A DNA stretch of 64,000 nucleotides from Agaricus subrufescens (lineage: Eukaryota > Basidiomycota > Agaricomycetes > Agaricales > Agaricaceae): contig CM057058.1 of the NCBI GenBank assembly GCA_029945375.1, positions 1,364,001-1,428,000 of the forward strand. Direction: 5' to 3'. The translations under genes were made by a program, and so were the position numbers. The notes under the pieces were generated by a model, which made no database searches, was not told the DNA's origin, and worked only from the letters and a program-made list of their open reading frames with translations. Below are positions 19,944 to 30,264 of the stretch, piece by piece. Numbering within the stretch: the first letter of the stretch is position 1; each line of letters begins with the position of its first letter.

Positions 19944-21249
19944 AATTTATTCATAATTATTGGGTGTATCCAAAGATGCCATCTTCATAATTCCTGATAA
20001 CCTTTCATTATCATAACTATCCAACCACTCTTCCCATAAAATCTTCATTCATTATATATCCTTCCCATGGATTTCTTCATTCATTGTATATCTTCATAAC
20101 TATTTCTTCATTGTTTCAATAGACATCTTCATTCATTGCATATCTTCATAACCATTTTTATTTCATTACCCATCATTTTCCCCATCATTCTGGCCATCAA
20201 TAGGCAATCAGACCATCAAAAGCTAATCTAGGCATCAATCTTGTTCATCAATACATCATTTTTACCATCACCATCACTCCTCCCATCAACAATCCCATCA
20301 GTGATTCCATCAACAATCCCATCAGTCCCATCAGAGTGGTAGTGCAATAAATGGTTGCTCAATTGCTGGTCATTGGCTGGCTCAATTGTTATGAAACTTT
20401 GAATATAATGTAATATACATAATATGTCTATATGTATGCAATATTATGTGGTACTGAGCAGCCTATTGCCTGATATGGCAGCGCTTTTCCAGGGCACAAA
20501 AAGGGCTGCTGTGAGCGCATTTCTGGGTTCCCCTGAATGAAATGCGCATTGATGGAAAGCCCTTATTAGGGGCTTTCCAACGAATGTACTTGCGCAATAT
20601 TTGGTCAAGAAGTGGGAAGGATATGAGCTGCTCAAATTTGTGGAATAAAAGGAGCTGCTGTGGGTGCAGTTCCTGGCTGTTCTGGACAATATTGCATGGG
20701 CACGGAGCCATGCGGGAGGGCCTGTAACGAATCCAGTTTTGCAGCTTTTCAAAAGGAAATAGAAGAGATATGATCCAATTACACTTTGATGACAAAAAGG
20801 CTGCAGTGATTGCACCTGGCAGCTAATATACATGAAATTTATATCGTTGAAAGGCCCTTTACAAGGGCTTTCTAACGAGTATAGTATCATAGTATTTCAA
20901 TAGGAAATGAGAAAGTTATAATCAAATTACACTTTGGGTAGAAACAGAGAGAGATCACTCTATAGCAGGCTAGACATTGAATGCAATACCACTATACATT
21001 GTAGGCAGTAACTGTACATTTCTATCCAAATATTGCATGTAACATCTCACGGATTGAGCAGAAGAATATTGCTCTAGAAGCTAAACAATAATTTGCATTT
21101 TTATGGTAAAAAATACAGTTTATCCACACATTTCTTCTATAATATCTTTCAATGAATGCATGGAAGAGTAGCTACTGAATGTCCCTATTAAATGCAAAAG
21201 ATCCCTTGTCAATTGAGAAGGAATTGAGGGAGATAAACCTAAAAAAGCG
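19944..21249 (+). repeat. Left arm of the palindrome
   Basis: About 1,306 bp. The outer third is a run of degenerate CATCA/CTTCATTCATT words. The inner part is more complex. It has about 14 extra bases (near 20710-20725) that the right arm lacks. Confidence 0.85.
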
Positions 21250-21320
21250 TTCAAAAGGAGGAAGAGCATGAAATAAAGCAAAGAACTAATAGCATATACA
21301 TGTACTATTCATGTCTAAGT

Positions 21321-22606
21321 CGCTTTTTTACATGTATCTCCCTCACTTCTTACTCAATTTACAAGGGATCTTTTGCATTTAATAGGGACATTCAGTAGCT
21401 ACTCTTCCATGCATTCATTGAAAGATATTATAGAAGAAATGTGTGGATAAACTGTATTTTTTACCATAAAAATGCAAATTATTGTTTAGCTTCTAGAGCA
21501 ATATTCTTCTGCCCAATCCGTGAGATGTTACATGCAATATTTGGATAGAAATGTACAGTTACTGCCTACAATGTATAGTGGTATTGCATTCAATATCTAG
21601 CCTGCTATAGAGTGATCTCTCTCTGTTTCTACCCAAAGTGTAATTTGATTATAACTTTCTCATTTCCTATTGAAATACTATGATACTATACTCGTTAGAA
21701 AGCCCTTGTAAAGGGCCTTTCAACGATATAAATTTCATGTATATTAGCTGCCAGGTGCAATCACTGCAGCCTTTTTGTCATCAAAGTGTAATTGGATCAT
21801 ATCTCTTCTATTTCCTTTTGAAAAGCTGCAAAACTGGATTCGTTACACGGCTCCGTGCCCATGCAATATTGTCCAGAACAGCCAGGAACTGCACCCACAG
21901 CAGCTCCTTTTATTCCACATTTGAGCAGCTCATATCCTTCCCACTTCTTGACCAAATATGCGCAAGTACATTCGTTGGAAAGCCCCTAATAAGGGCTTTC
22001 CATCAATGCGCATTTCATTCAGGGGAACCCAGAAATGCGCTCACAGCAGCCCTTTTTGTGCCCTGGAAAAGCGCTGCCATATCAGGCAATGCTCAGTACC
22101 ACATAATATTGCATACATATAGACATATTATGTATATTACATTATATTCAAAGTTTCATAACAATTGAGCCAGCCAATGACCAGCAATTGAGCAACCATT
22201 TATTGCACTACCACTCTGATGGGACTGATGGGATTGTTGATGGAATCACTGATGGGATTGTTGATGGGAGGAGTGATGGTGATGGTAAAAATGATGTATT
22301 GATGAACAAGATTGATGCCTAGATTAGCTTTTGATGGTCTGATTGCCTATTGATGGCCAGAATGATGGGGAAAATGATGGGTAATGAAATGAAAATGGTT
22401 ATGAAGATATGCAATGAATGAAGATGTCTATTGAAACAATGAAGAAATAGTTATGAAGATATACAATGAATGAAGAAATCCATGGGAAGGATATATAATG
22501 AATGAAGATTTTATGGGAAGAGTGGTTGGATAGTTATGATAATGAAAGGTTATCAGGAATTATGAAGATGGCATCTTTGGATACACCCAATAATTATGAA
22601 TAAAGT
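21321..22606 (-). repeat. Right arm of the palindrome
   Basis: About 1,286 bp, reverse complement of the left arm with a few substitutions and small deletions, for example at TTCGTTACACGGCTCC near 21840. Divergence is strongest at the loop end. Confidence 0.85.
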
Positions 22607-22612
22607 GCTAGC

Positions 22613-24412
22613 TACCCCTCGAAACATATGGCAATATGTCCGACGAACAAATACGCCGCACCTTCCGCGAACAAGTGGAAGAAGAGAAATTCCAACGCAT
22701 GAGCGAGGATGAGATTCAACAACATCTCGAAAGACAAGCACGCAGATCCCTCGCCCCCTCCCCGGCACCACGACCGCAAACCCTTTCCCCCACTCAATCC
22801 GAGTCAGCAAACCAGCTCAAGATTAGAGCGGAACAAGAGAACAACGAAGATCTAGGAAAGCTCTCTGAAGAACAAATCCGAAACAGGTACGAAATGACGA
22901 CAAGAGAGGATGCCGTCACCACCCCCACTCCCGAACCCGTTCCCACCCCTACCACCCCCCCTACTAACAAAAACATCATCATCGACACAGACAGAACCCC
23001 CCAGTCTCCCGTTGTCCGAGCGGTCGCTCAAGAAACCTACGTTGCCCTCAAACAAGCAGAGAAAGACGTTAACCCCATGATCACTACTAGCTCCCAAGCG
23101 ATGGAAAACTTTGAAACAGCAATCATGATGAGTAAAGTCCAAACTGACCATGTCCGAAACCAACAGTTCACGCGCCCGGAATCCCCCTCCCCTGCCTGCA
23201 CCAAGGACACATTCTCATTCGAAGAACTCTCCCATATCAGGGAAATCTGGGCCGAATTGGCTACATACTACGCTAACTTTGACCCAGATCGCATCACTAA
23301 CACACACGCCCTCGCAGAGCCCGCCTACATGTTTTTAAAGCTCTACGAGAAAACCAAATGGGCGACGGTGAAAGTTGGCCATGGAAACGCCAAAGACCTA
23401 TATAAAGGTCCCCCCCCCCGCCCCCCATGCGGAAGAGCCCCCCCAACAAAGCATGGACACAAACGAGGATTTCACCCCCAATAACGGCGTCCAAGCCTCT
23501 TCGGGTTCCCTCCCTGCACTGTGTATGCGGATTTCCCTCCGAAGAGATAAACTTCCCCCCCCTTCCCACCACCACTCCCAACGCTGCCAAAGAAAAAACC
23601 GCTCCCCAGAAACCCATCTCGCAACCTGTCAAAATAGGACTCCCCCGCCCTCTTCCCATTAAAGCCCCGACAAAACCCCCCCCCAAAGTCAATACGCAAT
23701 CCATCGCCATTGCGTCCCCACTCTCTAAAGCCGAAATCAACGCGCTTGCGGCAAAAAGCGTCACCGGCACCATCACCTCACTTGAAGTAGCGTACGCGCA
23801 AAATCGTAAAAACCATCGCGTCATGATAGGTGAACAAGCACATGCGAAAGAAAAAGCAGCTATCGAGGAACACATTTGCATCCATAAAGAGAAATATGGA
23901 AGTGCAAAAAACAACTCATCCAATCCCCCCGACAAAACCTCCCCCAAACCCGTCTCCCCACCTAAAGCGTCGTATGCGCAAGCCGCGAAACCCCCCCCCA
24001 CACCCCAAGGCGCATTCACCCCGGAAGCTATGGACATTATCAAAGCGTGTCTCGAACAAGGCATGACCCTTGACCACGTCATGGAAATCACAGGCGGAGG
24101 CCTCACCCGACTTCCCCCCCCCTCCCAAACCAGCACCCAAAAAAATAAACCCCAAAACCGTCCCCACTCCACGCTCTATAGCCATCTCCAAAGGACCTAG
24201 CCGAAAATCAGCCATATTCCCTCTTGATGGTAACCTCCTAGATCACCACTTCGCCAGCCCCGCAGACGTTGTGGAAGGTATTAACAAGTATCTAACTGAA
24301 GCCGACAATAGCATGAGGGCTGAAATCATCAAAGTCACTAGGGAATCAGCACATGTCTTCCTGAACGAAGTACCAAATCAAGGAGGATTCCTCGCATTAC
24401 GGAACGCCCTAG
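22613..24412 (+). pseudogene. Gag/ORF1-like gene, 3' part with frameshifts at C tracts
   Basis: Coding signal runs through at least three frames. 22636-23410 gives MSDEQIRRTFREQVEEEKF and further charged helices. After the C-rich tract at about 23408-23426 the signal moves to another frame (EEPPQQSMDTNEDFTPNNG). It moves again near 23520-23570, giving IASPLSKAEINALAAKSV and MDIIKACLEQGMTLDHVMEI. After the C run at about 24112-24122 it continues as ISKGPSRKSAIFPLDG and NKYLTEADNSMRAEIIKV up to the LTR at 24413. The last part resembles the RNA-binding region of LINE-type ORF1 proteins in agarics, from memory only. The shifts fall at homopolymeric C runs, so polymerase slippage, assembly error or decay are all possible. 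Confidence 0.4.
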
Positions 24413-24981
24413 TATCACAAATCTTGCTTACCTAAGTAACCTTGAGAGATAAATGGGGAAAGAGCAGTGATCTTAGATAAGCAGAGAGATGAGATGACAA
24501 AGCACAACTGATGTTGTTAAGTCTGGGTCTTAAGGACACCAAGACAAGCTACTTATATACACATCTGAGAAGGACCTGGGACACTACCAATGACCCCAGG
24601 GACTCTAGTCATGACTAATAATGTATCTAAGTTTAGCTACTCTAATAATAACCAACCAATAGGAACAATCCCTTTACTACTCTGAGTTACTCTGGGTTAC
24701 TCTGGGTAATGGTGCGATAATGATGTGATAGAGAACATTCTAGAAGGTTCTAGAATGTTCTAGAATGGTCTGGACTGCTCTAGAACAATTAGGTAATTAA
24801 GGTCTTCTAACTTATGGCACAGAGAATAAAGAACGTTGAATATCTCAACAATTACTAGGCCGTTTCGGGTGATATGGGTATCAGTAGAAACGGTTTGATC
24901 AGGGCTTTCCAACGGTGCCCAATTTGTAAGAATCGGATCAGCCGTTGGTAAGATATAACGTAATCTTCCAAATCTGTGACA
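24413..24981 (-). repeat. 3' LTR of chromovirus element 2
   Basis: 569 bp. It holds a heat-shock-element array (24733-24765) and, further along on the element strand, a TATATAAG box (24552-24559). On the element strand it is preceded by the purine tract AAAAGAGAGGG (about 24984-24995). Confidence 0.85.
24733..24765. promoter_or_regulatory. Heat-shock-element array in the LTR
   Basis: Seven alternating GAA/TTC triplets at exact 5-bp spacing: GAA 24733, TTC 24738, GAA 24743, TTC 24748, GAA 24753, TTC 24758, GAA 24763. A further in-phase GAA lies at 24783. Three such units already form a canonical HSF binding site in yeast and animals. It lies about 175 bp upstream of the TATA-like box on the element strand. 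The other LTR has no counterpart. Confidence 0.75.
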
Positions 24982-25034
24982 TTACCCTCTCTTTTAGTTC
25001 GAACTCTGATGAGAAGTTATCCAGTTCCCTAAGT

Positions 25035-28000
25035 CTAGTGCTTGGGATTATGATGGAAATACTCCTGAATCTTTTCAGTCGCATTTTTAAGGTTTGATTC
25101 TGGTTCCCAGGTATCATCTCCTTGGGTAAACCCTTTCCATCTAACTAGGAATTCATTCTTCCTGTTACGAACTCGGTGTTGGAGAATCTTTTCGACTTCC
25201 CATTCATCATGTCCACCAATTTGGATAGGTGGTGGTGCTGGTGGTTTTTGTCCGAGGATGGTGGGTTCAGAGTAGGTGACTAACTTGCTAGCATGAAAGA
25301 CTGGATGTATAGAACGATATCGAGCTGGCATACGTAACCTGAATGTTACAGGGGACAGTTGTTCAATGATTTCAAATGGTCCCTCAAAACGTGGTCGTAA
25401 TGCTCGCTCTGTTGTCTGATAATCCTTGAGATTGAGTAGTACTTTATCTCCAACTCTAAAGGGAACTTTCTGGACCCCTTGGTCATAGTACCATTTCATT
25501 CTTTCTGCTGCAAGTATAAGAGCTGCTTTCGCCTGCTCTTGTGCCTCTTGTCTTTTATATGTTATGTCATTAAGGTCAACATGGGTAGTCGCCTTGACAA
25601 TAGGTCCTGCTCGTGGATGCCGACCATACTCAAGGAAAAATGGTGATTCCTTAGTACCTTCATGTGCTTGGTTGTTGTATGCAAACTCTGCTGATGAAAG
25701 CAGGTCTGACCAGTTGGTGAGGTTATAATCAACATAACACCGTAGGTACTGTTCCAGAGTCTGGTTAACACGCTCAGTTTGACCATCTGTTTGAGGATGG
25801 TAGGCTGTTGACATAGTTGACTCAATACCCAATATCCGACACCAATTCTGGAAGAGTTCAGCTGAATACTGTACTCCTCTATCAGATATGATCTGTAATG
25901 GCAATCCATGTAGGGGATATATCCTATCATATAGTAATTGCGCTAGATCTTGTGAGGTGAACCGGTTGTTAATGGGATAGAAGTGAGCTCGTTTTGTTAA
26001 TCTGTCAACAACAACACATATTGCGTCATAGCCATTTGACTCAGGTAATTGAGTAATAAGGTCGGTAGATATAATTTCCCAAGGACCATTAGGTACCTTG
26101 TTTGGAATAAGCAGTCCATAGGGCTGTTGTGGGTGATTTTTCATCCGCTGACACATATCACAGCCTTTAACATAGTTCTTGACAAATATAGACATACTAG
26201 GCCACCAATAGTTTCTAGAAACCAATTCATATGTTTTCCATCGTCCTGGATGTCCTGCTGAGGGCAAGTCATGATGAATCTGGACAATACGACGTCTCAG
26301 ATGATCATCTATGCTTTTAGGGATGTAGACCTTTCCTCTATATAGTAGTAGACCATTTTCATAGTTCCAATCCTGTAGTGATTTTCCAAATTCACGAGGA
26401 CCAGACTGTAAAAGTGACTTATAGTCCTTTGTCACATCATCGGAAAGTAATGCTTGTTTGACCTCTTTTAGGATTTGTTCATCATTTATAGGTGACTCAT
26501 GAACAGCTTCGATAGCTTGAACAGCGAAAAATTCAGGCTTCAAAAGAATTTGATCCTCATTATCGAAGTTTACCCCCTCTTCATGGTCTGGCCTCCTGGA
26601 CAGAGGGTCTTCAGCTTGCATCGTCTTTCCTGGTTTGTGGTATAGGGAATAGTGAAAGCGTGTGAGGTATAGTGCCCACCGGGCTTGTCTCCTAGTCAGT
26701 TTTTGTGCTGACTTGAAGTATGTGAGGTTTTGATGATCTGACCAGATCTCAATTATCTTAGGATGTCCCTCTAGAAGATGACGATATTCCTCTAATCCCC
26801 TGATAATGGCTAATAACTCTTTGTCATATATTTCATAATTTCGTTCATGAATATCTAATGACTTAGAGAAATAAGCAACTGGGTGCCACAAGCTATCAGT
26901 TGGGTCCAGCTGGGAGAGGACTGCACCAGTAGCAAAATCACTTGCATCTGTTGACAGCCTAAAGGGATTTTCATCATCTGGGATACGTAGAATGGGAGCA
27001 GTGGTGAAAGCCTTTTTCAGCGCTTCAAATGCATTTTGCTGTTCTGCTTCCCAAACCCAAGGTTGATCTTTCTTGGTCAGATTGGTGAGTGGCTTGACAA
27101 TTTTGGAAAAGTCTTTAATAAACCTGCGATAGTAATTCGCAAATCCAATAAATGCCTGAACATGTTTAACCTTAGTAGGTACTGGCCACTCAAGAACTCC
27201 ATTGAGTTTCTCCTCATCCATTTCGACCTTGTTATGGGAAATGACCATTCCAAGATATTTCATACTTGTTTGTTCAAAGGAACACTTTTCTGCTTTAGCA
27301 AATAGGTCATTTTCTCGAAGTCTTTTCAGCACTTCTTTGACCAGTTTCTGATGTTCCTTTTTATCATTCCCAAATATAAGGATATCATCTAAGTACACCA
27401 TAACTTGTCCTTTACGAATCAAGTCTCCAAGTATATTGTTCATCATACTTTGGAATGTGGCTGGTGCATTAGAGAAACCAAAATACATAACCGTTGCTTC
27501 AAATAGTCCACGTCGTGTTATAAAAGCAGTTTTCCATTCATCTCCCTTTTTGATGCGGACATTGTTATATCCCCATCTAAGGTCAATTTTTGTGAATATT
27601 GAAGCTTGACTGAGAGATTCAATCAAGTCAGAGATTCTTGGAATAGGATAACGGTTTTTGACAGTGATACCATTGAGTGCACGGTAATCCATGACTGGTC
27701 GAAGACTGCCATCTTTCTTTTTGACAAAGAAGAATGGGGCAGCAATTGGACTTGTAGAAGGTCGTATATAACCTTTACGGAGTTCTTCATCAATCCATAA
27801 ATCAAGAGAATTTCTCTCTTTTGGAGACAAAGGATAGACCTTAGCTGGTTTGGGAAGCATTGCGCCTTCAACAAACTCAATTCCATGGTCATATTCCTTT
27901 CTAGTTGGCATACGTTCTGACTTGACTTTAGAAAATACGTCACCGTACTCATGTAGCCATTCTGGCACATGTTCCTTCCAGTTCTTAGTATCTTCATTGT

Positions 28001-28700
28001 CAAGTTCCTCTTCTATGTCTTTGTCGAACATAGATGCTATCACCATAGCTTGTTGGCGATCGTCAGGGTCATTTACATCGACCCAATTAATATGTGGATT
28101 ATCCATGTCTTCATCACCTAAGTCGTCCAATGAAGATTCCCATGGATTATCAGAGTCGAGAGAAAGCTCGTTGGCACCAGCTTCTACATCTCGTGTTTTA
28201 CGGGCTTTACTGGTACATGTATCCGGGCACCTGGTGAACTCCCATTCCCCATTGTGCCAATCAATAGTTGGATTGTGTTTATACAAGTATGAATATCCAA
28301 TCATCATATTCTTGTCCCCTAACTGAGTGACAAAGAGATAATGTGTGGACTTGTGAGAACCAATCTCAACATAGGCACGGACATATTCATTAATCTGTCC
28401 AGATTTATTTGGAGTTCCATCCGCATTGATTACTCTATACGGTGAAGCCAATTTATGTGTAGCCAGGTTATTTTGTTTGACAAACTCTTTGTCGATGAAG
28501 TTTGTTGTGGCTCCCGAATCAACTAAAGCCTCGGTCTGCACTTTTGTGCCGTATACCCATAGTGTTACTGGAAGTCTAAAAGAAGAAGTCTTGTTGCGCG
28601 ATATATTATTTACACAAGCATCCAGTACTACTTCAGAACTATCTGAGCCAACATGAGGTATACTACTTCCAGACTGTAGATCACAGACATTATCCTCTAC
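25035..28700 (-). CDS. Chromovirus Pol: protease, RT, RNase H, integrase, chromodomain
   Basis: Open from the end of gag to 25035, in the -1 frame relative to gag. Counting from a GTG at 28541, the protease motif VDSGATTNFID is at residues 7-17. RT (about 240-430) has an intact YLDD (27384-27395). RNase H (about 500-640) and the HHCC zinc domain (HHDLPSAGHPG..CDMCQ) follow, then the integrase core with D, D and E (STDLITQLP, IISDRGVQY, DGQTERVNQT). A classical chromodomain closes the protein (EWEVEKILQHR, then FLVRWKGFTQGDDTWEP, about 1108-1165). The chromodomain is expected to steer insertion to heterochromatin. I see no inactivating change. Expression probably needs a -1 frameshift near the gag stop, but no classical slippery heptamer is obvious. 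Confidence 0.92.
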   Translation of the reverse strand, partial: VEDNVCDLQSGSSIPHVGSDSSEVVLDACVNNISRNKTSSFRLPVTLWVYGTKVQTEALVDSGATTNFIDKEFVKQNNLATHKLASPYRVINADGTPNKSGQINEYVRAYVEIGSHKSTHYLFVTQLGDKNMMIGYSYLYKHNPTIDWHNGEWEFTRCPDTCTSKARKTRDVEAGANELSLDSDNPWESSLDDLGDEDMDNPHINWVDVNDPDDRQQAMVIASMFDKDIEEELDNEDTKNWKEHVPEWLHEYGDVFSKVKSERMPTRKEYDHGIEFVEGAMLPKPAKVYPLSPKERNSLDLWIDEELRKGYIRPSTSPIAAPFFFVKKKDGSLRPVMDYRALNGITVKNRYPIPRISDLIESLSQASIFTKIDLRWGYNNVRIKKGDEWKTAFITRRGLFEATVMYFGFSNAPATFQSMMNNILGDLIRKGQVMVYLDDILIFGNDKKEHQKLVKEVLKRLRENDLFAKAEKCSFEQTSMKYLGMVISHNKVEMDEEKLNGVLEWPVPTKVKHVQAFIGFANYYRRFIKDFSKIVKPLTNLTKKDQPWVWEAEQQNAFEALKKAFTTAPILRIPDDENPFRLSTDASDFATGAVLSQLDPTDSLWHPVAYFSKSLDIHERNYEIYDKELLAIIRGLEEYRHLLEGHPKIIEIWSDHQNLTYFKSAQKLTRRQARWALYLTRFHYSLYHKPGKTMQAEDPLSRRPDHEEGVNFDNEDQILLKPEFFAVQAIEAVHESPINDEQILKEVKQALLSDDVTKDYKSLLQSGPREFGKSLQDWNYENGLLLYRGKVYIPKSIDDHLRRRIVQIHHDLPSAGHPGRWKTYELVSRNYWWPSMSIFVKNYVKGCDMCQRMKNHPQQPYGLLIPNKVPNGPWEIISTDLITQLPESNGYDAICVVVDRLTKRAHFYPINNRFTSQDLAQLLYDRIYPLHGLPLQIISDRGVQYSAELFQNWCRILGIESTMSTAYHPQTDGQTERVNQTLEQYLRCYVDYNLTNWSDLLSSAEFAYNNQAHEGTKESPFFLEYGRHPRAGPIVKATTHVDLNDITYKRQEAQEQAKAALILAAERMKWYYDQGVQKVPFRVGDKVLLNLKDYQTTERALRPRFEGPFEIIEQLSPVTFRLRMPARYRSIHPVFHASKLVTYSEPTILGQKPPAPPPIQIGGHDEWEVEKILQHRVRNRKNEFLVRWKGFTQGDDTWEPESNLKNATEKIQEYFHHNPKH

Positions 28701-30037
28701 AGTCCTTCCGGAAAATCCATCTGAGCCCTTCCTTTAAGCTTTTTGGAGCCCGTCGGCTTCCCAGATCCCTTCAGCACATCACCGATTTGTGCTACAGCCT
28801 TTGTTTCAACAGGCGTGGAATCAGGAAGTTCTTCGATGGTCGCGCTGTTGACGGTGACAACCTCAGAAGGGGTTTCTGGGTCATCATCATCCATAGAATT
28901 GAGCAACTCGACTAGTCGAGTCTTGAAGTTTTTGGGTTTATAAGTACCATTTGAAGATCCAGATGACGAGGATGGAGTTGGTTTAGAAGAAGATGGAGTA
29001 GACTTCTGAGGACGTTTACTCTCATTGCCAGGTTTATCATAGCAGTCACTAGTATTGTGGGTCTTAGATTTTGTCTTCAACCCTTTGCCAGCACAGATTT
29101 GACAGTATTTCTGTACCTTCTCTTGACTACTAGCCTCTTTGGTTTTCTTCTTTTTCGCCTGATCAATCTCCATAGCATATGGATCCTTGTTGCCACTACC
29201 ACTTGCATTTCCGCTGTCGCCGAAAATGACACCTTGAGCCTTATCAGGGTGAAGGAGTTTGAATGCCTTAAGCAATAACTGGAGATATTCATCCCAAGTT
29301 TTTGGCGCCAAATTATTGATTTCATACATGATAAGCGATTTTCGCAACTCATCAGGTATAACATCTTTCAACTTGTCAATGTGGACTTCATCAGGATAGT
29401 CAACAATCCTAGCCAAAGTACGATAATGTTCCACAAATTTGACAAAGTTTTTCTTGGCAAGCTCCTTATTGCCCCATAGTGCTGCCAATTCCTTCTTAGC
29501 ACCTTCCTTATCGTCCCTTTGTCCATAAATACTCTTCAATTCCTTAACAAAGTTTTCCCAGTTTCCAAGAGGTTGATCCATTTGAACCTTGACAAAATAG
29601 TCCTTCATATAAGTGCTAGCTGGTGCACGTAATCGAGTAAGTGCACATATGATTTTCTGGTGGTCAGTGACGATTCCAGAAGCTGCACAGTATAGGGCCA
29701 TTTGATTTAACCAATCATCTAGCTGCATTTTATTCTCAGATCCAGCATAGGTCGGAGGTTCAGGAACTCTGGTTTTTGCAACACCAGAGTTAGCATCAGC
29801 AGGAGTTTGGCCTATCTGATTTTGAAGAAGATTAACTCTTGCTTCAAGGTTCAACAATGAAGACAGCCTGGCCTCAAGAATAGCGATTCGAGAGTATGCC
29901 CTATCGAGTGCCTCATTATAATGGGAAGATAATCCTTCAACTTCTTCGTCAATATACTCTTTCATAGTTTCAGTATCCACTGTGTGGGCATTGCGAAGTA
30001 GATGAGCCAGGGCTGCACGAGGCGGTTCATCAGCCAT
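28697..30037 (-). CDS. Chromovirus Gag (446 aa)
   Basis: Starts at an ATG, ends in TAG at 28699-28697, overlapping the start of the open pol frame. A coiled-coil N-terminus (about 40-75) precedes the capsid-like retrotransposon gag domain (LDDWLNQMALYCAASG to WDEYLQLLLKAFKLL, about 105-275). A cysteine motif follows near residue 320, with the layout C-X2-C-X11-H-X4-C, longer than the usual CX2CX4HX4C knuckle. The tail is Ser-rich and then acidic. Confidence 0.88.
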   Translation of the reverse strand: MADEPPRAALAHLLRNAHTVDTETMKEYIDEEVEGLSSHYNEALDRAYSRIAILEARLSSLLNLEARVNLLQNQIGQTPADANSGVAKTRVPEPPTYAGSENKMQLDDWLNQMALYCAASGIVTDHQKIICALTRLRAPASTYMKDYFVKVQMDQPLGNWENFVKELKSIYGQRDDKEGAKKELAALWGNKELAKKNFVKFVEHYRTLARIVDYPDEVHIDKLKDVIPDELRKSLIMYEINNLAPKTWDEYLQLLLKAFKLLHPDKAQGVIFGDSGNASGSGNKDPYAMEIDQAKKKKTKEASSQEKVQKYCQICAGKGLKTKSKTHNTSDCYDKPGNESKRPQKSTPSSSKPTPSSSSGSSNGTYKPKNFKTRLVELLNSMDDDDPETPSEVVTVNSATIEELPDSTPVETKAVAQIGDVLKGSGKPTGSKKLKGRAQMDFPEGL

Positions 30038-30264
30038 GTTGAGAACAGCAAAGTTAACTCCATGAGAAACTCAGTTCGCCCAGGCATCAGCATTATCTTC
30101 TGGCATAACCACAGATGAAGAGTATGGGATGTAGTTGGGAATGAAGTCAGACATGGTCTAAGTAACCTTGTCAATAATGAACAATAAAGTTTGTCGTGAA
30201 AGAAGTGCAAATAAAAAGAAAATCACACATAGCCAATGCCAGTCAAAGACAGTAGATCTCCATT

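Larger units (their letters stand above)
19944..22606. mobile_element. Fold-back element: 2.66-kb near-perfect palindrome
   Basis: Two inverted arms of about 1.3 kb (19944-21249 and 21321-22606) enclose a loop of about 70 bp. The outer ends read TTTATTCATAATTATTGGG on each strand. GCTAGC stands on both sides (19938-19943 and 22607-22612). It may be a target duplication, but since it is itself a palindrome it could also be the outermost part of the repeat. The arms carry no transposase. Two mirrored open frames (20444-20890 minus and 21680-22168 plus) are the same sequence seen twice. It is inserted in the gag-like gene. The superfamily cannot be told from the termini. Confidence 0.85.

Noticed and set aside
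20444..22168. Two similar frames starting MILYSLESPCKGPFND on opposite strands
   Set aside because: They are the same arm sequence of the palindrome read on each strand, are not supported by any motif, and differ by indels that break the frame.
23297..24172. 291-codon minus-strand frame, Gly/Trp-rich
   Set aside because: Antisense of the C-rich gag-like gene. No motif.
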